From Acanthosepion esculentum (Eukaryota; Mollusca; Cephalopoda; Sepiida; Sepiidae): a stretch of 64,000 nt of DNA. The stretch is taken from positions 94,600,451-94,664,450 of the forward strand of contig OZ038485.1 of assembly GCA_964036315.1 (NCBI GenBank). Direction: 5' to 3'. Below the pieces are notes generated by a model. The model searched no databases. It was not told where the DNA came from and was given only the letters and a program-made list of their open reading frames with translations. This document shows, piece after piece, positions 22,766-33,150 of the stretch (position 1 is the stretch's first letter; each line of letters starts with the position of its first letter). Both the position numbers and the translations under genes were made by a program.

Positions 22766-23029
22766 ATTATGCTTTCATAACTGAATACATGGTAGATGAT
22801 ACACAGTTTTTGTGTATATACATGTTTGTGTGGACATGACGATGTACGTTTTGTGTTGTTTTGTTGAAGCTCTATTTTGGAATAGTTTGAGTTAAGAAAT
22901 TGTTGGATATTATATGGCTGAATGTCATGAAAGTTCTTTCATGTCGGTTGTTTGGTAGTATTTTAAGCAGATTTAGGTGAAGCCGCTACAATTTCTTTGT
23001 ATTGTTGGTAATTTCTTTTATATATAAAA

Positions 23030-23873
23030 ATTGATTCCCAAGTAGGCATCTACGCGGACGACACTACAATTTACTTCTGTCTCAAAAACAAATCTAGTGT
23101 CGCTGACAAAACTAACCTGGCCGTTCGTCTCGAAAAGGACCTCCAATCCGTTGTGAACTGGGGCAGGAATTGACTGGTTAACTTTAACGCCTCCAAAACA
23201 AAACTGCTCTCTATTAATCACCACAAGGATCCTTCCCTGCATCCCATTAGAATGTCTGACGCTCAACTTCCCGAGAGCACTTCTCTGCGGCTGCTCGGTC
23301 TCACGTTGTCTACTGACCTGAGATGGAACAAATACATTGAGTCAATTGCTTCGTCCACCGCAGGGAAAGTTGACTCCCTGTGCCGCGCCAGGAAATTTTT
23401 CTCCCCGGAATCGATCCTTCAAATCTGCAAATCAACCATTCGCCCTTGCATGGAGTATTGCTGCCATATATGGTCTGAAGCCCCTTCTGCTTGCCTCGGG
23501 GTTCTTGATAAGATCCAGAGACGGATATGCAATGTAATTGGCCCCGATCTGGCATCTCGTCTGCAGTCGCTCTCTCACGGACGCGCCGTCGCCTCTCTCT
23601 GTCATTTTTACAAATACTTTCATGGTAATTGCCCCAATGAGCAGCTATCGCTGGTTCCCAGACTTCGCGAATTCAAGCGTTCTACGAGGCTGGCATCCCG
23701 CTCTCACCCTTTCACTGTTGAAACTGTTAAATGTAGCCGTCTCTTCTACGCCAATAGCTTCATATCTCGCACCTCTCGCCTGTGGAACTCCCTTCCCTAT
23801 TCCTTTTTCCCCTGATAGCTATAATCTCCAACTATTCAAATATAATGTCAATCGACATCTCCAGTTGCCTTAA
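23030..23873 (+). pseudogene. LINE-A reverse transcriptase, YADD motif to C-terminus
   Basis: The frame starts IDSQVGIYADDTTIYFCL (from 23030), where YADD is the catalytic motif of reverse transcriptase. It has a TGA at 23171-23173, then is open for 187 codons with conserved blocks LLGLTLSTDLRWNKYIESIA, FFSPESILQICKSTIRPCME, DKIQRRICNVIGPDL, FYKYFHGNC and TSRLWNSLP. A frameshift near 23805 leads to YNLQLFKYNVNRHLQLP and a stop at 23871-23873. The N-terminal RT fingers and the endonuclease are missing. The block order is that of jockey/CR1-like non-LTR elements; the exact clade is uncertain. It is the least degraded LINE-A copy here. Confidence 0.88.
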
Positions 23874-24080
23874 TCTATCCACTAACCTTCTCCTCATCCT
23901 TTCCTCTATCTCTCCTATCTGTTCTCGCTCCAAATCCTCTGTAATCCCTTGCGTGCTAGTGGCTTCACGCCTTGCTAGGGGTGAAATGCTTTAAAAAAAT
24001 ATTGTTTGTATTTTTAATACTTTGAAACCGACCCTGTGTCATATTTCCGTTCCAGTTGGGGTGCGGATAAATATCTAAGT
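23874..24080 (+). mobile_element. LINE-A 3' UTR
   Basis: It contains CTCTGTAATCCCTTGCGTGC, TAGTGGC and GGGGTGAAATGCTTTAAAAA, then ACCGACCCTGTGTCATA and GTGCGGATAAATATC. The segment before TTGCGTGCTAGTGGC is the counterpart of the 36-bp unit amplified at 27799-31108. Confidence 0.7.
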
Positions 24081-24109
24081 GTCTGGTAAATAAAGTAGAA
24101 ATCTTAGTT

Positions 24110-24510
24110 CTTAAGTTAAGAAATTGTTGGATATTATATGGCTGAATGTCATGAACATTCTTTGATGTTGGTTGCTTGGTAGTATTTTAAGCAGATTTAG
24201 GTGAAGCCGCTACAAATTGATTCCCAAGTAGCCATCTACGCGGACGACACTACAATTTACTTTTGTCTCAAAAACAAATCTAGTGTCGCTGACAAAACTA
24301 ACCTGGCCGTTCGTCTCGAAAAGGACCTCCAATCGGTTTTGAACTGGGACAGGAATTGGCTGGTTAACTTTAACGCCTCCAAAATAAAATTGCTCTCTAT
24401 TAATCACCACAGAGATCCCCCCCCCCATTAGAATGTCTGACGCTCAACTTCCCGAGAGCACTTCTCTGCGGCTGCTCGGTCTCACGTTGTCTACTGACCT
24501 GAGATTTTTT
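24110..24510 (+). repeat. Partial tandem duplicate of the 22.9-kb LINE-A region
   Basis: 24118-24215 repeats 22894-22990 (GAAATTGTTGGATATTATAT ... AGATTTAGGTGAAGCCGC). 24222-24505 repeats the YADD-containing part of the RT (IDSQVAIYADDTTIYFCL) with few differences, then breaks off at GTCTACTGACCTGAGAT. A further copy of the flank (GGATTTAGGTGAAGTCGCTA) follows at 24520. Confidence 0.85.
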
Positions 24511-24684
24511 ATTTTAAGCGGATTTAGGTGAAGTCGCTACAATTTATTAATATGTGCGTGTTGTTGGTAATTTTTTATGTAAAAATGCATTGCTGGTATT
24601 TTTACTATAAAAATATATTTTTATATTTTCATAGTGTTTTGTCTTTGTTTTGCTTTGTGAGGGAGGTCACTATTTGCCCATTGC

Positions 24685-24812
24685 TGGGGCCCTAACAGGT
24701 GCTACCATCCTTGGTCATTGTGGACCTGGAAACAACTGCAATTCAGAGGTGATTCCACGCTTCTCTAAACCTCCAATCTCCCGATCAGAGGTCTTGTTGC
24801 CGGATGTAATCA
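24685..24812 (-). repeat. Dispersed repeat Y, copy 1
   Basis: On the minus strand, AACAAGACCTCTGATCGGG, TGGTAGCACCTGTTAGGG and CCCCAG align in order with 45428-45560. Family unknown. Confidence 0.6.
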
Positions 24813-25109
24813 AGTTAGTAACTTAATTGAACTGTACTGTGACGACGTAACTAATTCATCGAAAACTTTTACCTTCAAATGTACAAGAACAGTACAAACT
24901 TATATATGACGATTCCAAATTTAAAATAATATATTTAAAAAAATAAGTTAACAAATGGAAAAATGAAAGCAAAATTAAAAATAAAATAAAATCATTCTTC
25001 CAACTTTCCTTGCCAATGATCTAGCACCATAAATCACAAACAGATTATATTAAAACCCAGCAAGAATTATTTCAGTTTACAGAGGGGAGGTTACATGGAG
25101 TTAACCTGA

Positions 25110-25180
25110 TCTAACTAACGCTTTTATCCACTGTGCCTTGTGTCCTTGAGGATAAAGGCGTTAGTTAGATCCAGTGACAG
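25110..25180. repeat. Foldback of two SINE-B 5' ends
   Basis: GATCTAACTAACGCTTTTAT on the left pairs with ATAAAGGCGTTAGTTAGATC on the right. They are two head-to-head starts of SINE-B around CCACTGTGCCTTGTGTCC. Confidence 0.8.
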
Positions 25181-25440
25181 GACCCAAAGAGTGTGAGTTT
25201 AATACCTGGTTAAGGCGATAGAGAACTTGGAGAGAGTAATTAACAGGAGATTACTGATAAATGACATCCATTAGACATGGCACGTAGAACTAGAACAGTC
25301 TACCCCAGTGAGCAAAATAAAGGGTTCAGTTCGACATTCCAACTACCTGAGGACGGCCAGAGAGTACAACAGCCGAAACGTTGTGATAAATATGGCGACA
25401 AAGATGAGGACAATAGTCCGAATAATGTAAATAGTGCACA
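25147..25440 (+). mobile_element. SINE-B, near full length
   Basis: tRNA-like head (GATAAAGGCGTTAGTTAGAT, then GAGTTTAATACCTGG as a weak B box), a middle with ATGGCACGTAGAACTAGAAC, and a 3' segment CTGAGGACGGCCAG, CAGCCGAAACGTTGTGA, GACAATAGTCCGAATAATG. The copy at 52809-53113 agrees throughout. A short ATG frame from 25277 runs through the 3' half and is also open in the other copy. Confidence 0.8.
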
Positions 25441-25659
25441 TGTAAAAAGGTGGCAAAAATTGCAGGAATACGCTTTTCATATGAAAGATAGACTCAACAT
25501 AATCTTCTTAACTTGCCCAATTCCTTCTGTTCCGCTTCATTTTGGCCTTGGGTTTTATTTAGCTAACCTAAACTCCCGCTAGGCATTAACAAAGATATAT
25601 TATCTAAATTCTATACAACCGCTTTCTAAGACCAATAGTTACAAAAGTGTTTGTGAGTG

Positions 25660-25850
25660 AAACCTGTGTGTTATGGCAAGGATCATCCTCCTTTGAACAA
25701 TGTGGACTGGCGCTACATAATCACAAAGAACTGTATCAAATAACAGAAGCCACATCACTTGAGGACTACCAACAACAGCAACAACTAATATGCCGTAAAA
25801 TAAAACAAACCAACCCAAACCATCCTTGCAGTAGACGAAAAAAATGATTC
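25660..25850 (+). pseudogene. LINE C-terminal fragment with a conserved HKELYQITEAT block
   Basis: GLALHNHKELYQITEATSLE at 25700-25760 is matched by GLTLQNHKELHQITEATPLE at about 36408-36465. I infer a post-RT region of a non-LTR retrotransposon seen in two fragments. Its link to families A, B or C cannot be proved here. Confidence 0.55.
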
Positions 25851-25984
25851 GATATAGTCGCTCCATTTCATGCCAGTGGAAAATGTGAATCCAAGAAGGC
25901 GTAGTGTATTGCTCTCCTGGAGTTTAGCATCAGCCATGCTGATGGCAAACAGAAAAGGTTCACTGTGGTGATTACTTCTTCTGA

Positions 25985-26230
25985 ACGAGTTGCCATCAAA
26001 GCTAGAACGCCCACTCTACCCTGCTATTTAACCTATGGATCTACAAAATTATTTTTCTTTATTATCTGCGAATTGCCATGAATTCTTGGGAAATATAGTG
26101 GAATGATTTCCAATTGCCTTCACAACGGATTTGAATTTAGGGTTTTTCTTCTTTTAGATTGGTTGCCACTCAAAGTTAAACATCCTACTTTACCCTGCTA
26201 TTTAGCATGTGACTCTCCGCAGATTCCTTC
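25985..26230 (-). mobile_element. Degenerate SINE-A-like fragments
   Basis: GTTGCCATCAAAGCTAGAAC with ACCCTGCTATTTAACC, and again GGTTGCCACTCAAAGTTAAA with ACCCTGCTATTTAGC, resemble the SINE-A body (GTTGCCATCCAAGG, CCTGCTATTTACCC). Weak similarity only. Confidence 0.35.
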
Positions 26231-26325
26231 TGTCTTTTCGCGGTTTTAAATTTCAAATATTTAAATTCAAAGTTGCTCTTCTTCTTGACTGTCATCAAAT
26301 TCACGAACCAACATTTTAATCCACA

Positions 26326-26780
26326 ATTCAGTGGAGAACTTGGAGTCTTAAACCTAACCTGCCTGCTGATGAGGGCTGCTACTACTTGTTACTGCAGCTG
26401 TTGCTGTTATTGAAGCCTTGTCGTTATTTCTCTTTCTTTCTTTCTTAACGGCTCCCATATCGTATTCATTTCTATGCTAGGCCTACTAAGAAGGTTCTCA
26501 TATAACTGTCTAAATTCTCGAGATTTTCATTGTTACATTTATTAACATGAATTATTTGAACGAATATCCTCATCTTTATTATTTTTATCATAAAATTTTA
26601 GGTGCTGCCCAAAAACTAAACAAAGTATTAAGAAACATGATAATTTTATGAGAAACAAAGAAATTCGTGCTAATTGCTATTCAATGTCAGTCTTCCAATA
26701 TGGCAGTGAATGCTAAACGATTTCCTTTATAAATGAAGCTGAGAATTGAAGCAACGGACATGTGTTCTAGGGTGACAGGC
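26326..26780 (+). pseudogene. LINE-B fragment, copy paralogous to 31494-31920
   Basis: From AATCCACAATTCAGTGGAG to CCAAAAACTAAACAAAGTAT this aligns with 31494-31920. Downstream it adds CAATATGGCAGTGAATGC (QYGSEC, as in VLYGSECWTI of the copy at 21756). It is preceded by CATCAAATTCACGAACCAAC, the same flank that precedes the LINE-A insertion at 27722. Confidence 0.7.
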
Positions 26781-26789
26781 TTCAGACTA

Positions 26790-26850
26790 CTCTACTATTT
26801 AACCCATAACTGGGGGAAATAACTTCATGACTTTCCCAAGGGCATGAGAG
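26790..26850 (-). mobile_element. Degenerate SINE-A fragment
   Basis: CTACTATTTAACCCATAACT and GACTTTCCCAAGGGCAT match the SINE-A body on the minus strand. Confidence 0.45.
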
Positions 26851-27360
26851 GGAAAGTGGTGGAATTAGTATGGATCGACATTTGTACCGAGGATTGGCGT
26901 ATCTATATGCTCTGCTTAGGATCAATTTATCCTTATCCTGTGATTAGCTTAATAAACACTAATCTTTACATTGCTGATGTACAGATAAATCCACAAACGA
27001 TGGCGTTATTCCTGTTTTCCTCCCAAAACACCAAGAACCGGGATTCCTGCGTACGAACGAAAATCTGAGAAGGTAGGAGAGATTTCGGCGGAAAGACAGT
27101 GGAACCTGATAACAGATATTACATACTTGATAAGACAGATACCAAATACATCAATTTAAAAATAAAAAAATGAAAACTGATAGTGGTAATGTGGTTAGTG
27201 AAAAAAAAATGCGCCTTTGATAGAGTATCTTCATACACTATTTCTTTTATAATGAAGAATATTCCCAGATGACAGCATTTTTCATCAAAATAGTTCTTTA
27301 GAATCTTGAAACCAAATCCACTCAATTACGATAAACACACACACACACACACACATATAC

Positions 27361-27366
<6 letters not shown>

Positions 27367-27416
<50 letters not shown>
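27367..27416. repeat. (TA)n microsatellite, preceded by CA tract
   Basis: (CA)n at 27335-27352, then TA. It abuts the 3' end of the next SINE-B copy. Confidence 0.95.
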
Positions 27417-27418
<2 letters not shown>

Positions 27419-27425
27419 CTGTCTG

Positions 27426-27700
27426 AATATCTAAGATGAGGCGTTATGATTATTTACAATATTTACACACGGACTATTGTCCCCATCTTTGTTGTCGTCA
27501 CAATGTTTCGGCCGTTGCGATCTCCGGCCTTCAACAGATGATTGTCGATCCGGTTAACCTTCAAGAAATTTCGAACAGAACTCTTTAGTTAATCTACGGG
27601 GCTAGAATGTTCTCGTTCCGCAGTTCATATCTACGGATATCTCGCCTTACTTAGTGATTGCTTACCCCGTTTCCACTGAGTCCAAGGACACACACTGCTC
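27426..27700 (-). mobile_element. SINE-B, diverged copy
   Basis: TGTTGTCGTCACAATGTTTC and GGCCGTTGCGATCTCCGGCC are the reverse complement of the SINE-B 3' segment. The tRNA-like head (CTGAGTCCAAGGACACA region) is barely recognisable. Confidence 0.65.
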
Positions 27701-27722
27701 GGATGAAACTCGCAATAACTAT

Positions 27723-30700
27723 GTCATCAAATCCACGAACCAACATATTTTTTTAAGCATTTGACCCCAACCAAGGCATGAATGCCACTAGCACGCAAGG
27801 GGTTACAGAGACTGAAAGTAAGAGTAAAGAGGTAGGGGTTACAGAGACTGAAAGTAAGAGTAAAGAGGTAGGGGTTACAGAGAGTGAATGTAAGAGTAAA
27901 GAGGTAGGTGTTACAGAGACTGAAAGTAAGAGTAAAGAGGTAGGAGTTACAGAGAATGAAAGTAAGAGTAAAGAGGTAGGGGTTACAGAGAATGAAAGTA
28001 AGAGTAAAGAGGTAGGTGTTACAGAGAGTGAAAGTAAGAGTAAAGAGGTAGGGGTTACAGAGAGTGAAAGTAAGAGTAAAGAGGTAGGGGTTACAGAGAG
28101 TGAAAGTAAGAGAAAAGAGGTAGGGGTTACAGAGACTGAAAGTAAGAGTAAAGAGGTAGGGGTTACAGAGAGTGAAAGTAAGAGTAAAGAGGTAGGGGTT
28201 ACAGAGACTGAAAGTAAGAGTAAAGAGGTAGGGGTTACAGAGAGTGAAAGTAAGAGAAAAGAGGTAGGGGTTACAGAGACTGAAAGTAAGAGTAAAGAGG
28301 TAGGGGTTACAGAGAGTGAAAGTAAGAGAAAAGAGGTAGGGGTTACAGAGACTGAAAGTAAGAGTAAAGAGGTAGGGGTTACAGAGAGTGAAAGTAAGAG
28401 AAAAGAGGTAGGGGTTACAGAGACTGAAAGTAAGAGTAAAGAGGTAGGAGTTACAGAGAATGAAAGTAAGAGTAAAGAGGTAGGAGTTACAGAGAATGAA
28501 AGTAAGAGTAAAGAGGTAGGTGTTACAGAGAGTGAAAGTAAGAGTAAAGAGGTAGGGGTTACAGAGAGTGAAAGTAAGAGTAAAGAGGTAGGGGTTACAG
28601 AGAGTGAAAGTAAGAGTAAAGAGGTAGGGGTTACAGAGACTGAAACTAAGAGTAAAGAGGTAGGGGTTACAGAGAGTGAAAGTAAGAGTAAAGAGGTAGG
28701 GGTTACAGAGACTGAAAGTAAGAGTAAAGAGGTAGGAGTTACAGAGAGTGAAAGTAAGAGTAAAGAGGTAGGGGTTACAGAGAGTGAAAGTAAGAGTAAA
28801 GAGGTAGGGGTTACAGAGAGTGAAAGTAAGAGTAAAGAGGTAGGGGTTACAGAGAGTGAAAGTAAGAGAAAAGAGGTAGGGGTTACAGAGACTGAAAGTA
28901 AGAGTAAAGAGGTAGGGGTTACAGAGAGTGAAAGTAAGAGTAAAGAGGTAGGGGTTACAGAGAGTGAAAGTAAGAGTAAAGAGGTAGGGGTTACAGAGAG
29001 TGAAAGTAAGAGTAAAGAGGTAGGGGTTACAGAGACTGAAAGTAAGAGTAAAGAGGTAGGGGTTACAGAGAATGAAAGTAAGAGTAAAGAGGTAGGTGTT
29101 ACAGAGAGTGAAAGTAAGAGAAAAGAGGTAGGGGTTACAGAGACTGAAAGTAAGAATAAAGAGGTAGGGGTTACAGAGAGTGAAAGTAAGAGTAAAGAGG
29201 TAGGGGTTACAGAGACTGAAAGTAAGAGTAAAGAGGTAGTGGTTACAGAGAATGAAAGTAAGAGTAAAGAGGTAGGGGTTACAGAGACTGAAAGTAAGAG
29301 TAAAGAGGTAGGGGTTACAGAGACTGAAAGTAAGAGTAAAGAGGTAGGGGTTACAGAGAATGAAAGTAAGAGTAAAGAGGTAGGTGTTACAGAGAGTGAA
29401 AGTAAGAGTAAAGAGGTACGGGTTACAGAGACTGAAAGTAAGAGTAAAGAGGTAGGAGTTACAGAGAATGAAAGTAAGAGTAAAGAGGTAGGTGTTACAG
29501 AGAGTGAAAGTAAGAGTAAAGAGGTAGGGGTTACAGAGAGTGAAAGTAAGAGTAAAGAGGTAGGGGTTACAGAGAGTGAAAGTAAGAGTAAAGAGGTAGG
29601 GGTTACAGAGAGTGAAAGTAAGAGTAAAGAGATAGGGGTTACAGAGAGTGAAAGTAAGAGTAAAGAGGTAGGGGTTACAGAGACTGAAAGTAAAAAGTAA
29701 AGAGGTAGGGGTTACAGAGAATGAAAGTAAGAGTAAAGAGGTAGGTGTTACAGAGAGTGAAAGTAAGAGAAAAGAGGTAGGGGTTACAGAGACTGAAAGT
29801 AAGAGTAAAGAGGTAGGGGTTACAGAGAGTGAAAGTAAGAGTAAAGAGGTAGGGGTTACAGAGAATGAAAGTAAGAGTAAAGAGGTAGGGGTTACAGAGA
29901 CTGAAAGTAAGAGTAAAGAGGTAGGAGTTACAGAGAATGAAAGTAAGAGTAAAGAGGTAGGTGTTACAGAGAGTGAAAGTAAGAGTAAAGAGGTAGGGGT
30001 TACAGAGAGTGAAAGTAAGAGTAAAGAGGTAGGGGTTACAGAGACTGAAAGTAAGAGTAAAGAGGTAGGGGTTACAGAGAATGAAAGTAAGAGTAAAGAG
30101 GTAGGTGTTACAGAGAGTGAAAGTAAGAGAAAAGAGGTAGGGGTTACAGAGACTGAAAGTAAGAGTAAAGAGGTAGGGGTTACAGAGACTGAAAGTAAGA
30201 GTAAAGAGGTAGGGGTTACAGAGACTGAAAGTAAGAGTAAAGAGGTAGGGGTTACAGAGAATGAAAGTAAGAGTAAAGAGGTAGGGGTTACAGAGAGTGA
30301 AAGTAAGAGTAAAGAGGTAGGGGTTACAGAGTCTGAAAGTAAGAGTAAAGAGGTAGGGGTTACAGAGAATGAAAGTAAGAGTAAAGAGGTAGGTGTTACA
30401 GAGAGTGAAAGTAAGAGTAAAGAGGTACGGGTTACAGAGACTGAAAGTAAGAGTAAAGAGGTAGGAGTTACAGAGAATGAAAGTAAGAGTAAAGAGGTAG
30501 GTGTTACAGAGAGTGAAAGTAAGAGTAAAGAGGTAGGGGTTACAGAGAGTGAAAGTAAGAGTAAAGAGGTAGGGGTTACAGAGAGTGAAAGTAAGAGTAA
30601 AGAGATAGGGGTTACAGAGAGTGAAAGTAAGAGTAAAGAGGTAGGGGTTACAGAGAGTGAAAGTAAGAGAAAAGAGGTAGGGTTTACAGAGAGTGAAAGT

Positions 30701-31490
30701 AAGAGTAAAGAGGTAGAGGTTACAGAGAGTGAAAGTAAGAGTAAAGAGGTAGGGGTTACAGAGAGTGAAAGTAAGAGTAAAGAGGTAGGGGTTACAGAGA
30801 GTGAAAGTAAGAGTAAAGAGGTAAGGGTTACAGAGAGTGAAAGTAAGAGAAAAGAGGTAGGGGTTACAGAGAGTGAAAGTAACAGTATAGAGTTAGGGGT
30901 TACAGAGAGTGAAAGTAAGAGTAAAGAGGTAAGGGTTACAGAGAGTGAAAGTAAGAGTAAAGAGGTAAGGGTTACAGAGAGTGAAAGTAAGAGTAAAGAG
31001 GTAGGGGTTACAGAGAGTGAAAGTAAGAGTAAAGAGGTAGGGGTTACAGAGACTGAAAGTAAGAGTAAAGAGGTAGGGGTTACAGAGACTGAAAGTAAGA
31101 GTAAAGACGGGTGTTTGAGGAAAGGATAAAGAAAAGGACGGGAATCAAGATCAGTGCATTCGAAGACGTCGATTGACATTACATTTAAATTTTTGAAGAT
31201 TATAGTTATCAGGGAAAGAAGTAAGAGGAAGGGAGTTCCACTGTCGGGAAGTGCAAGCGAAGAAGCTGGATTAGAAGAGGCGGTTATATTTAACTGTTTC
31301 AACAGTAAAAGGGTGGGGCCGAGATGCTAACTCAGTAACACGCTTAAATTCATGCAGTTGGGGCACTAGTGAAAACAGCTCGTCAGAGCAGTTGCCATGA
31401 AAATATTTGTAGAAAAGACATAGGGAAGCCACATCATGTCTCTGACAAAGTGATTGGAATCGAGATGCCAGGTCAGGAACTATCACATTG
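27723..31490 (-). mobile_element. LINE-A insertion, 5' truncated, with giant 3' UTR minisatellite
   Basis: On the minus strand the copy begins in RT C-terminal sequence (DLASRFQSL, FYKYFHGNC, TVETVKYNRLF at 31486-31271). It continues to the end of the ORF (LPDSGTPF, IIFKNLNVMSIDV, about 31120), then enters the 36-bp minisatellite. It ends with GCGTGCTAGTGGCATTCATG and TTGGTTGGGGTCAAATGCTT plus a short A run at 27745-27760. The locus without the insertion can be seen at 26291-26345 (CACGAACCAACATTTTAATC). CATATT on both sides (about 27743 and 31490) is the probable target duplication. Confidence 0.8.
27799..31108. repeat. 36-bp minisatellite, about 92 copies
   Basis: Unit: GGGGTTACAGAGAGTGAAAG then TAAGAGTAAAGAGGTA. 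Main variants are GAGAGT, GAGACT and GAGAAT in the first half, AGTAAA or AGAAAA in the second, and single-unit variants such as GTACGG, GATAGG and AAGAATAAAG. As 36 is a multiple of three, one plus-strand frame (GVTESESKSKEV) stays open for 640 codons. A minus-strand frame stays open over 1,000 codons. A 1-bp insertion near 29694 shifts both. I read these frames as by-products of the repeat, not genes. Confidence 0.97.
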
Positions 31491-31493
31491 CAT

Positions 31494-31920
31494 ATTAATC
31501 CCCAATTCTGAGTGGAGAAATTGGAACCTTGAACTTAACCTGCCTTCTGGTACTGGTACTGCTTGTCACACTTGAATGCACTCGATAAGATTTCACGTTT
31601 TACTGTAACCGCTGCTATTATAGAAGCCTTGCTTTACTTCCCTTTCTTTCTTTCTTTCATTCATTCTTTCTTTCTTTCTTTTATTCTTTCTTTATTAATG
31701 GCTATCATATAGTATTCATTTCTTTGCTAGACCGACTAAGGGTGTTCTCATATAACTCTCTAAATTCTCGAAATTTTCATTGTCACATTTATTAACATGA
31801 ATTATTCGAACGCATATCATTATCTTTATTATTATTTTTTTCAAAGTTTTAAATGCTGTCCAAAAACTAAACAAACTATTAAAAAACAGGAAAATTTCAC
31901 GAGAAACAAAGAAATTAGAG
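31494..31920 (+). pseudogene. LINE-B fragment interrupted on its left by the LINE-A insertion
   Basis: It aligns with 26326-26680. Shared stretches include GTTCTCATATAACT, TTTATTAACATGAATTATT and CCAAAAACTAAACAAACTAT. It contains an expanded (TTTC)n tract at 31640-31690. Confidence 0.65.
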
Positions 31921-31982
31921 CAAATATGGACAAACTTGCCCACAATAAGATGTAGTGTGAAAAGAACGGTTTTTCCCATGAC

Positions 31983-32579
31983 GCTGCTTTTTTAACTACT
32001 TTCATTCTTCGGTAATGTTTATTGTTTTAAAAAATCAATGATTAGAATTTTATTAAGACCTAAATATATAATGAATGTTAATTTATACAATTTTTTGTTG
32101 TTCTTGAGAATTTATAACAAAAATATCAAACACTATTTATTTATTGTTTATTTACAAGAATAATTTTATATTTACAACATTAATACGAAACTAATTAATA
32201 CAATGCAATATTTATCGTTTACCACATTATAAAGAAATAAATGTGCAAATAACTTTTATTCATAAATTTATAAACATTTACTATATTAAATAAACAATAA
32301 AATATATGAACCAACTATAAAGAAATCATTTACCATTTTATAAAGTTTGAATCAATTGGCAATTAGCCGATGTTTTTCCAACTATTCCAATATATAATAT
32401 AATATATAGTGTAAATAAACAATTTAATAACTAAATAGTGTTTATCATTTTTGTTGTCATTCTCAAGAACAAAGAAAATGTATAAATTCACTTTCATATG
32501 TTTTATTACAATTCTAATCATCGCCTTTTAAAACATTGCCGAAGAGTGAAGTTAGTTAAAAAAAAAAAAAAAAAGCAGC
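31983..32579. mobile_element. AT-rich foldback element, about 190-bp inverted ends
   Basis: The ends are GCTGCTTTTTTAACTACTTTC and its inverted counterpart (GTTAGTTAAA, A run, GCAGC). Matching inner blocks in order include TTCTTCGGTAATG, TGATTAGAATT, AATTTATACA, GTTCTTGAGAAT, AACACTATTTA and TTGTTTATTTACA. The middle of about 200 bp is not repeated. No ORF, so it is non-autonomous. Confidence 0.85.
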
Positions 32580-32584
32580 CCATT

Positions 32585-32705
32585 TACAACCCGTATACAC
32601 GAGTTTAGGGACTGTCTACCTCTCCGGACGAAATTTTGCCCTGCGGCAAAGCCTCGTCCGAGTTCCTCTCTTCCAAAAAGAGACTTCGATAGCAGAGCAC
32701 CATTA
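32585..32705 (-). repeat. Dispersed repeat Z, copy 1 (inverted to 36597)
   Basis: CTGTCTACCTCTCCGGACGA, AACTTTGCCCTG-like and GCAAAGCCTCGTCCGAGTTC match the reverse complement of 36605-36705. Each contains a small TTTGCCxxxGGCAAA hairpin. Confidence 0.7.
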
Positions 32706-32798
32706 CTGGTGGTACTCCCATGATACTACCATTCACATAATAATATAGTACTGGGAGTTACCATGATGTTGGAAAGTATCGGTCTCACAACAATTATT

Positions 32799-33150
32799 TA
32801 GATCGTTCTATTTTAAATAAATCAATTCCGGCAATTTTTAACATCACCTTGAAATTTTTCGTGTTAAAAAGTTGAAGAATTTAACTCATTCAACATTACA
32901 GATAAAAATAGTGAATTTTATATAATATTTCTTCGAGACTTAGCAAGAACAAAACAAATTCATGGCTATTGGACAAAAAATAACCCTAGAATGACGCCAA
33001 AATCCGTGAAAATTTTGTATCCTTTAATAGTTGTGTTTAGTATAATTTGTAACTTATATAAATATAGGTAGAAAAAAAAAACAAATGTTGTCAAGACAGA
33101 GAGTGTCACAAAGCACTTCCCAGGTTCCCCAATCAGGCTCAACCCTCGGT
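32799..33150 (+). repeat. Dispersed repeat X, copy 2
   Basis: It aligns with 17541-17915 in the same orientation. Blocks include GACAAAAAATAACCC-like, AATGACGCCAAAATC, TATATAAATATAGGTAG and CCCAGGTTCCCCAATC. Confidence 0.6.

Noticed and set aside
27799..31108. CRISPR array
   Set aside because: Repeats are directly adjacent without spacers, and the setting is a eukaryotic LINE 3' UTR.
27727..31302. Open frames of 1191 codons (minus) and 640 codons (plus) as a repetitive protein gene
   Set aside because: Both come from a 36-bp tandem repeat whose length is a multiple of three, so frames stay open by default. The minus frame is continuous with a dead LINE ORF and changes repeat phase at a 1-bp indel.
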